Source: an uncultured Verrucomicrobiota bacterium (lineage in GTDB: Bacteria > Verrucomicrobiota > Kiritimatiellia > CAIVKH01). From it: DNA of 14,410 nucleotides. Made by a program: the position numbers and the translations under genes. The notes under the pieces were generated by a model. It had not been told where the DNA came from, ran no database searches, and saw only the letters and a list, made by a program, of their open reading frames with translations. Positions 7,015 to 12,923 of this stretch are shown piece after piece (the stretch's first letter is position 1; every line of letters begins with the position of its first letter). The stretch covers positions 1-14,410 of the forward strand of contig CALBHI010000100.1 in assembly GCA_937894535.1 (NCBI GenBank), read 5' to 3'.

Positions 7015-7890
7015 ATGGATCAGCATACCATCACCCTGATTATTCCCGCCCTGAACGAAGTGGCATCCATCGCGGATGTCGTGCGCGGTCTGCGCACGGC
7101 GTTGCCGGCGGCGGAGGTGATCGTGGTGGATGATGGATCCAGCGATGGTACCGGCGACGCCGCACGGGAGGCCGGAGCCCGGGTGATCCGGCACGAGGTG
7201 TGCCGCGGGTATGGATCCTCGCTAAAATCGGGCGTGCTCGCCTCGGACCGCGAATACGTCCTGTTCTGTGATGCCGACGGGCAGCACCGGATCGAGGATG
7301 TGGTGCGCATCGCCTCGTTTGGCGAGGCCTACGACATGGTGGTCGGCGCACGGACGCGGGATTCCCATGCGCCGACGGTCCGGCGTCCCGGCAAGTGGGT
7401 CCTTCGCAACGTGGCGAACTACCTGGCCCGGCAGGAGCTGCCCGATTTCAATTCCGGTCTGCGCATGATCCGCCGTTCCGTCCTGCTCCGGTACCTGCAC
7501 CTGATGCCCGAGGGTTTTTCCTTTTCCACCACCAGCACCTTCGCCTTGCTCAAGGCCGGCTATTCCATCCATTGGGAACCGATCACCGTGATGGCCCGCA
7601 AGGGCACCAGCTCGGTGCGGCAATGGAAACACGGGCCGCAAACCTTCCTGTTGATCCTCCGCCTGACCGTGCTGTTCGAGCCGTTGCGGGTGTTCCTGCA
7701 ACTCAGTGCGGCGCTGGGCATCGCCACGATCGCGAGTTTTGCCAAGGATGTCCTGAAGACGCCGTGGGACGGGCTGGGCGCGGTAACCACCATCCTTGCC
7801 CTCGCGAGTTTGCTGGTCTTCCTCTTTGGTTTGCTCTGCGATCAGGTTTCCGCGGTGCGGAGGGAAATGCATGACTTCCACAACCGGTGA
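7015..7890 (+). CDS. GT2 family glycosyltransferase (polyprenyl-phosphate sugar synthase type)
   Basis: A 291-residue protein with a GT-A fold domain. It has the N-terminal strand LIIPALNE, the nucleotide-binding VVDDGSSDGT (38-46) and the metal-binding DADGQH (86-91), followed by an acceptor-side region ending near residue 215 and two hydrophobic C-terminal segments (about residues 230-250 and 258-280). This layout matches DPM1/ArnC/GtrB-like enzymes that put a sugar from a nucleotide donor onto undecaprenyl phosphate, or onto a growing lipid-linked glycan at the inner face of the membrane. The ATG at 7015 has AGG 9 bp upstream. The end overlaps the methyltransferase start by 20 bp. A plausible role is to make the lipid-linked donor for the upstream GT-C enzyme; that pairing is inference. 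Confidence 0.88.
   Translation: MDQHTITLIIPALNEVASIADVVRGLRTALPAAEVIVVDDGSSDGTGDAAREAGARVIRHEVCRGYGSSLKSGVLASDREYVLFCDADGQHRIEDVVRIASFGEAYDMVVGARTRDSHAPTVRRPGKWVLRNVANYLARQELPDFNSGLRMIRRSVLLRYLHLMPEGFSFSTTSTFALLKAGYSIHWEPITVMARKGTSSVRQWKHGPQTFLLILRLTVLFEPLRVFLQLSAALGIATIASFAKDVLKTPWDGLGAVTTILALASLLVFLFGLLCDQVSAVRREMHDFHNR
7859..7864 (+). promoter_or_regulatory. Strong Shine-Dalgarno site inside the GT2 gene
   Basis: GGAGGG lies 6 bp before the ATG at 7871. It is a near-consensus ribosome site in a region where most starts have weak ones. It fixes the methyltransferase start inside the end of the GT2 coding region and supports translational coupling. Confidence 0.7.
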
Positions 7891-8746
7891 AGCCCGTTGC
7901 GCCTGCTGCGGGGCACCGCTGTCGGCCACCCCGGTTTGGGTGAAACACGGTTATGCCATCCACGCTTGTACCGGGTGCGGGGTGCGCATGGTTTGGCCGA
8001 CTCCCGGGGCGGATGAGCTGGCGGCGGTCTACACGGCCGCCTATTTCCAGCGCGGCGACAAGTACAGTGAAGCGGCACGCCGGGCGGCCGCGCGCAATGA
8101 TGCGTTCAAGCTGGGTTTGATACGCACGCAACGGACCGGCGGATCGTTGCTGGATATCGGGTGCGCGACCGGTAGTTTCCTTGCGGCCGCCCGGGAGGCG
8201 GGTTTCGCCATTTCCGGTGTCGAACCGGCGGGCAGCGCCGCGGCGACCGCATCCGAACGGCTTGGCCTTCCCGTGCATGCCGGCGATCTCGCCTCGGCCG
8301 CTTTTCCGGCGGGCCGGTTCGAGGTGGCGACGCTGTGGGACGTGATCGAACATGTCACCGATCCTTCCGCGGTGATCGCGGAAACCGCACGGGTGCTGAC
8401 CCCGGGTGGCGTGCTCGTGGTCAGCACCGGCGATATCGCTTCGCCGTGGGCGCGGTTGACCGGGGCGCGGTGGCCGTTGCTGACGCCACCGCAACACCTC
8501 TCCTATTTCACCCGGGATTCGTTGTGCCGGCTCCTCGCGCGGCACGGATTCGACGTGGTCTCGGTGCGTCATCCGGGCAAGTGGGTGACCCTGGGTTTTG
8601 CCCTGTTCAAGGCCGTCGAATCGTGGGGACGCTGGGCGCGTCCGCTCGCGGCGCTGATTCGCCGGCTCGGCATGGATGGATGGCGTTTGTACCTGAACTT
8701 CGGCGACATCTTGACGGTGGTTGCGGTGAAGCGGGGAGAGGGTTGA
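7871..8746 (+). CDS. SAM-dependent class I methyltransferase with N-terminal zinc ribbon
   Basis: A 291-residue protein. An N-terminal four-cysteine knuckle (C10/C13 and C33/C36) is followed by a Rossmann-type methyltransferase domain. Motif I is LLDIGCATGSF (93-103), the acidic end of the second strand is GVEPA (E118), and the WDVIEHV block (156-162) is typical of Methyltransf_23/11 enzymes. A PPQHLSYFT block, common in this subfamily, follows near residue 206. Members often sit in polysaccharide loci and methylate sugars or lipid-linked glycan intermediates, which caps or modifies chains; the exact substrate cannot be read from sequence. The gene begins 20 bp before the GT2 stop and ends 4 bp before the amidotransferase start, so it is clearly part of one operon. 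Confidence 0.88.
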   Translation: MTSTTGEARCACCGAPLSATPVWVKHGYAIHACTGCGVRMVWPTPGADELAAVYTAAYFQRGDKYSEAARRAAARNDAFKLGLIRTQRTGGSLLDIGCATGSFLAAAREAGFAISGVEPAGSAAATASERLGLPVHAGDLASAAFPAGRFEVATLWDVIEHVTDPSAVIAETARVLTPGGVLVVSTGDIASPWARLTGARWPLLTPPQHLSYFTRDSLCRLLARHGFDVVSVRHPGKWVTLGFALFKAVESWGRWARPLAALIRRLGMDGWRLYLNFGDILTVVAVKRGEG

Positions 8747-8750
8747 TCCG

Positions 8751-10799
8751 ATGTGCGGGATCTTCGGTGTGGCATTCATGGCGACGGCCCCGGGCGGAAC
8801 CGGTTCGGCCCGCGAGGTCGTGCGCCGGTTGTTCATGCTGTCCGAATCACGCGGACGTGAAGCCTCCGGCCTGATGGTGGCCGCCCGTGACCGGATCCGC
8901 ATCCTGCGAAGTGGTGTCCCGGCCTCGACGATGGTGCGGAGCGCGGCCTACCGGGCTTTCCTGAACGGGGCCGGATTGGATTCCTCGGATGGCGCGGTGG
9001 CGGTGGTTGGCCATTCCCGCCTGGTCACGACCGGAACCCATCTTGACAACCGCAACAACCAGCCGGTTGCCGCGCCGGGGGTGGTCGGGGTGCACAACGG
9101 CATCGTGGTGAACCACGACCGGTTGTGGGCGGAAAACCCCGGTCTGGTGCGGACACGCGACGTGGACACCGAAGTCATCATGGCCTTGTTGCGTCAGGAG
9201 TTGGATGCCGCGGCCGGACTGGAGCCGGCGGTAAACCGGACGTTTGCCCGGTTGGATGGCACGGCATCGGTCGCGGTGTTCATGCAGGACGTGCCGGCGC
9301 TGTTGCTCGCGACCAACAACGGATCGTTGTACCTCGCCGAGGAAACGGATCGCCGGGCCCTGGTCTTCGCCTCCGAGCGCTTCATCCTTGAAACCGTATG
9401 TGCAACATCGCCCTTTGGGGTGCCGGCCGCCGCATGGCGGATCAGCCCGGTGCTTGCCGGCGAGGCCTGTGCGGCCAACCTCGATACCCTGACGGTGACG
9501 CGGTGGCGGCTGGATGCCCCCGCGCCGGTACCGCCCTCGGTGGTGAAGGGCGGGCCGGTCCGGGTGATGGAGGATGCTCCGGGCATTGACGCCCCGCCGC
9601 CCCGCCGGGCGATACACCGCCATGTCGGATTGCTCGGGGTGGATGATCCGGAGGCGGCGCGGGAACGTGATGAGGTCGCGGCCGCGTTTCCGCACGACCG
9701 CACCTGGGCCGATGCGTTGCGCCGGTGCACGCGGTGCCTGTTGCCCGAGACGATGCCCTACATCACCTTCGACCGCGACGGCGTCTGTTCCTACTGCCAC
9801 CGCTACCAGCCGCGGGTGCACCTCGGCCTCGATGCGCTGCGCGGCGTGGTCGACCGGGCGGTCGCCGGGAAGCCGGCCCATGCGCCGGATTGCGTGATGG
9901 GCGTCAGCGGCGGGCGAGACAGCCTTTATGCCCTGCACCTCGCCTGCACCGAGCTCAACCTCAAGCCGGTGGCCTACACCTACGACTGGGGCATGGTGAC
10001 CGACCTGGCCCGCCGCAACATTTCGCGCATCTGTGCGCGGCTCGGTGTCGAGCATATCGTGGTCTCGGCCGACATCACCCGCAAGCGGGAGAACATCCGC
10101 CGCAATGTCGAAGCCTGGTTGCGGCGGCCGCGGATCGGGGTGATTCCGCTTTTCATGGCCGGCGACAAGCACTACTTCCATTACCTGCAGCAGGTGCGCA
10201 AACAAACCGGCGCGCCGTTGGCGGTGATGGGAGAGAACCTGCTCGAGCGGACCGATTTCAAGACGGGTTATGCCGGGGTGCGCCCGCATCCGGATCCCCG
10301 CCATGTGTACACCTTGCCCTGGTCGAGCAAACTTGGCCTCGCCGCCTACTATGCGCGGGAGTACCTGCTCAATCCGGCTTACCTCAACCGCTCGTTGCTC
10401 GACACGGCCTTCGCCTCCATCTGTTACTACGGGCTCGGGCGCGACTACGTAAACCTGTTCCGCTACCTGCCGTGGGAGGAAAACGCGGTGGTGAGCACCC
10501 TGCGCGAACGGTACGACTTCGAGCTGGCCACCGACACGTCATCGACGTGGCGCATCGGCGATGGCACCGCGGCGTTCTATAACTACATTTATTTCCAGGT
10601 CGCCGGCTTCACGGAGAACGACACCTTCCGCAGCAACCAGATCCGCGAGGGGCTGATTGATCGCGACACCGCGATGGCGAAGGTGCGCGAGGAAAACCGC
10701 CCGCGCTGGGAGACCATCCAGTGGTACCTGCGGACGATCGGCGTGACGCGTCCGATGCGTGAGGTGTTGTCCATCATTCACCGGATGCCGCGGCGATGA
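8751..10799 (+). CDS. Fused class II glutaminase and N-acetyl-sugar amidotransferase (WbpG/PseA-like)
   Basis: A 682-residue two-domain enzyme. The first part (residues 1 to about 255) is an Ntn-type class II glutamine amidotransferase: it starts MCGIFG, so C2 is the nucleophile after Met removal, with SRGREASG (33-40), GHSR (87-90), HNG (115-117, N116/G117 oxyanion hole) and DTE (139-141). A linker of about 65 residues follows. The second part (about 321-682) has a zinc-ribbon-like CTRCLLPETMPYITF (C326, C329) with C346/C349, and the ATP-pyrophosphatase loop VSGGRDS (385-391), matching N-acetyl-sugar amidotransferases. These use ATP and ammonia to convert an N-acyl group to an amidine in LPS or nonulosonic sugars. 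Fusion would supply ammonia in cis. The ATG at 8751 is fixed by Cys2 and has GGAG upstream. It overlaps the flippase gene by ATGA. The product sugar is unknown. Confidence 0.85.
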   Translation: MCGIFGVAFMATAPGGTGSAREVVRRLFMLSESRGREASGLMVAARDRIRILRSGVPASTMVRSAAYRAFLNGAGLDSSDGAVAVVGHSRLVTTGTHLDNRNNQPVAAPGVVGVHNGIVVNHDRLWAENPGLVRTRDVDTEVIMALLRQELDAAAGLEPAVNRTFARLDGTASVAVFMQDVPALLLATNNGSLYLAEETDRRALVFASERFILETVCATSPFGVPAAAWRISPVLAGEACAANLDTLTVTRWRLDAPAPVPPSVVKGGPVRVMEDAPGIDAPPPRRAIHRHVGLLGVDDPEAARERDEVAAAFPHDRTWADALRRCTRCLLPETMPYITFDRDGVCSYCHRYQPRVHLGLDALRGVVDRAVAGKPAHAPDCVMGVSGGRDSLYALHLACTELNLKPVAYTYDWGMVTDLARRNISRICARLGVEHIVVSADITRKRENIRRNVEAWLRRPRIGVIPLFMAGDKHYFHYLQQVRKQTGAPLAVMGENLLERTDFKTGYAGVRPHPDPRHVYTLPWSSKLGLAAYYAREYLLNPAYLNRSLLDTAFASICYYGLGRDYVNLFRYLPWEENAVVSTLRERYDFELATDTSSTWRIGDGTAAFYNYIYFQVAGFTENDTFRSNQIREGLIDRDTAMAKVREENRPRWETIQWYLRTIGVTRPMREVLSIIHRMPRR

Positions 10800-12058
10800 C
10801 GGGTGCGCGGCGTTTCTCCGTGGATGTCGCGTGGAACCTGGCCGGGCTGGCCGTGGCCGGCAGCGGAGGGATCCTGGCCAACCTGTTGGTGCTGTCCGTC
10901 TGCGGGGCCGAGGCCTTGGGGTTGTTCAACCTGGTCTTCGCCATCTACCTGATCGTGTCGCAGGTGGCGGTGGGCGGGGTGCAGTATTCGGTGATCAGCC
11001 ATTACGCACGGTCCGTGGATCCGGAACGCGAGGGTCCGGCCCTGGTGTCGTCGGCGGTGGCGCTGGTGTTCCTGCTGGGCGCGGTGATCGCGGCCGCGGT
11101 GTATGCCGCCGCGCCGGCCATCGCGGCCGCCATGGACAAGCCCGGGGTGGCGGCGGGATTGCGCATGGCCGCGCCGGGTTTGCTGTTTTTTGCCGTGAAC
11201 AAGGCCTTGTTGATGGCGGTGAATGCACGACGCCACATGCGGATGTTCGCGGTGTTCCAGTCGTTGCGTTGCCTGTTGCTGATCGCCAGCCTGGCCGTGC
11301 TGGCCGCCGTGGCACCTCCCGAATGGTTGGCGGCGGCGCTGACCCTGACCGAAGCGGTGCTGCTGGTGGTGCTGCTGCTCTATACGGGCCTGCGGGTATG
11401 TCCGCTTTCCTGGCGGTGCATTGATCGCGCATGGCTGCGCCGCCATGCCGGGTTCGGCATGCGGGGCTTCCTCACCGGTGTGCTGGGCGAGATGAATACG
11501 CGGGTGGATGTGATCATGCTCGGGTTTTTTGCCGGCAACGCGATGATCGGGGTGTACAGTTTTTCGGCGATGCTGGCCGAGGGCTTTGCCCAGTTGTCGG
11601 TCGTGGTGCGGCAGAACATGGATCCCTTGATCGGGCGTCATTTCGCGCAGGGAACGCTGGCCGAGTTGCCGGCCTTGACCCGGCGCGTCCGCCGGGTGTT
11701 CGTGCCGGTGATGGTGGCGCTGGCGGTATTGATCAGCGCGGGGTACGCGGCGGTGTTGTGGTGGTTTGATGTGCCGCCCATGTGGCGGACCGGTGGTGTT
11801 GTGCTGGCCATCCTGCTGGGTGCGCTGGCGGCCAACGCTGCCTACCGGCCATTCCTGGGGATCCTGATCCAGGGTGGTCGTCCCGGTGTGAACACCGTGT
11901 TGGTGGCCGCGCTGGTGATGGCGAACATCCTGCTGAATGCCGTGTTGATCCCGTGGTTTGGTTTGCCCGGCGCGGCGGTGGCCACGGGCATGGTCTGTGT
12001 CGCCGAGGCGGTTGCGATCCGCATGCTCGCGCGCCGTTTGTGGGGCATCACGTTGTAA
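10796..12058 (+). CDS. Wzx-like polysaccharide flippase (MOP superfamily)
   Basis: A 420-residue, very hydrophobic protein with about 12 membrane segments and short charged loops. The N-terminal FSVDVAWNLAGLAVAGSGGI and the internal GFGMRGFLTGVLGEMNTRVD followed by VIMLGFFAG resemble polysaccharide-transport (Wzx/RfbX-type) proteins. These flip undecaprenyl-pyrophosphate-linked glycans from the cytoplasmic to the periplasmic face. The start overlaps the stop of the amidotransferase gene by ATGA (10796-10799), so the two are translationally coupled and this is the last gene of the cluster. Length is normal for the family. An oligosaccharide flippase rather than a drug-export MATE protein is favoured by the gene neighbourhood. 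Confidence 0.85.
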   Translation: MTGARRFSVDVAWNLAGLAVAGSGGILANLLVLSVCGAEALGLFNLVFAIYLIVSQVAVGGVQYSVISHYARSVDPEREGPALVSSAVALVFLLGAVIAAAVYAAAPAIAAAMDKPGVAAGLRMAAPGLLFFAVNKALLMAVNARRHMRMFAVFQSLRCLLLIASLAVLAAVAPPEWLAAALTLTEAVLLVVLLLYTGLRVCPLSWRCIDRAWLRRHAGFGMRGFLTGVLGEMNTRVDVIMLGFFAGNAMIGVYSFSAMLAEGFAQLSVVVRQNMDPLIGRHFAQGTLAELPALTRRVRRVFVPVMVALAVLISAGYAAVLWWFDVPPMWRTGGVVLAILLGALAANAAYRPFLGILIQGGRPGVNTVLVAALVMANILLNAVLIPWFGLPGAAVATGMVCVAEAVAIRMLARRLWGITL

Positions 12059-12060
12059 AC

Positions 12061-12080
12061 GCGGCGAGCGGGCTTGCCGC
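12061..12080. terminator. Hairpin between convergent flippase and SUMF1-protein genes
   Basis: GCGGCGAG-CGGG-CTTGCCGC forms an 8-bp stem (one G-T pair) with a 4-base loop. It starts 2 bp after the flippase stop and ends on the last base of the SUMF1 gene stop codon (12080). It could serve both strands, but neither side has a real T-tract, so intrinsic termination is only possible. Confidence 0.4.
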
Positions 12081-12850
12081 TATGGCGGGCTGTCATCCAC
12101 GAGGGCGATGCGGAAGCCGTAGAGGGTGATGCGGACCTGTTCGCCGCATTGGCCGCGGGCGTGGACGCCGACATACCGCTCGTGCCAGTTCTGCCAACTG
12201 CCGCCGCGGATCACCCGGAACGGTTGTGATGCGGTGGCGTAATCGAGGCAGTACTCCCACACATTGCCGGCCATGTCGTAAAAGCCATGGGGGTTGGGAG
12301 GAAAACTTCCGACCGGGGCGGTGATGTCAAACGGGTCGCTGTTCAAGACCGGGTGGAAGTTGGCGGCATTGGTCAGGCTGTAGGGATTGGGGGTCCCGGC
12401 GGCGGCGGCCGACCATTCGGCTTCGGTCGGGAGCCGGTAGCGCTGAACGTCGGAGATGACCCCGCGTGCGCGTTCGGTCAGGGTCAACCAATCGCAAAAG
12501 GCCATGGCGTCTGCCCAGCTTGCCCCGACCACCGGATGGTCGGGCGTCTGCGCAAATCCCGGACTGCGCCAGTCGTTGGTGTCCATGCGCCATGCACGGT
12601 CCTGGTAATAAAAAAAACGCTCGCTGGCTTCGTGGCCGGTGGCGTCGACGAAGGCGGTGAAATCCTGGACGCGGGTCTCCCAGACCGACAACAAACCACC
12701 GCCGCCGGGAATGGGTCGGAAGGCCATACCCAGGCTGTTGCTCCAAGTGCTTGGTGCCCCGGCGGTAGAGGACCCGGCGATGGCCACGAGGCACGCGAAG
12801 AGAACAATCCTCTTGCGTTGTCGAAACGTTTTATGGCGCGGCGTATGCAT
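12080..12850 (-). CDS. Secreted SUMF1/FGE-fold protein lacking the catalytic cysteines
   Basis: A 256-residue protein with a basic N-terminus and a hydrophobic core (IVLFACLVAIAGSSTAGA, residues 15-32) that looks like a Sec signal peptide. The rest is a formylglycine-generating-enzyme (SUMF1) fold: HPVVGASWADAMAFCDWL (105-122), YRLPTEAEWSAAAAG (138-152), FYDMAGNVWEY (180-190), RVIRGGSW (212-219) and YGFRIAL (244-250). True FGEs carry a cysteine pair just after the GGSF/W block that oxidises sulfatase cysteine or serine; here the stretch is QNWHERY, with no cysteine, so FGE activity is unlikely. Such domains also occur as carbohydrate- or protein-binding or structural modules. A promoter-like sequence lies just upstream, so it is probably transcribed on its own. 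It may act on or bind a surface glycan, but that is only inferred from location. Confidence 0.8.
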   Translation of the reverse strand: MHTPRHKTFRQRKRIVLFACLVAIAGSSTAGAPSTWSNSLGMAFRPIPGGGGLLSVWETRVQDFTAFVDATGHEASERFFYYQDRAWRMDTNDWRSPGFAQTPDHPVVGASWADAMAFCDWLTLTERARGVISDVQRYRLPTEAEWSAAAAGTPNPYSLTNAANFHPVLNSDPFDITAPVGSFPPNPHGFYDMAGNVWEYCLDYATASQPFRVIRGGSWQNWHERYVGVHARGQCGEQVRITLYGFRIALVDDSPP

Positions 12851-12870
12851 CGCGAACAGACCTCGCGACT

Positions 12871-12899
12871 ACTATAAACCGCTTCACGGGAAAATGACA
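12871..12899 (-). promoter_or_regulatory. Probable promoter of the SUMF1 gene
   Basis: On the minus strand TATAGT (12876-12871, 5 of 6 to the -10 consensus) follows TGTCAT (12899-12894) after exactly 17 bp. The predicted start near 12864 leaves about 14 bases before the ATG at 12850, with GAGG at 12864-12861. The -35 match is poor; spacing and -10 are good. Confidence 0.5.
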
Positions 12900-12923
12900 C
12901 GCCGAATTGAAAAAACAGCCTAA

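Noticed and set aside
4890..7016. Minus-strand open frame of 708 codons under the GT-C gene
   Set aside because: Q/H/G/R-rich antisense translation without domains; the plus-strand protein has regular membrane segments and the catalytic loop.
8847..10304. Minus-strand open frame of 485 codons under the amidotransferase gene
   Set aside because: It is antisense to complete glutaminase and PP-loop motifs and shows no family features of its own.
12791..12850. Lipoprotein signal in the SUMF1 protein (LFAC)
   Set aside because: The cysteine lies in the middle of the hydrophobic core and is followed by more hydrophobic residues, so an ordinary Sec signal fits better.
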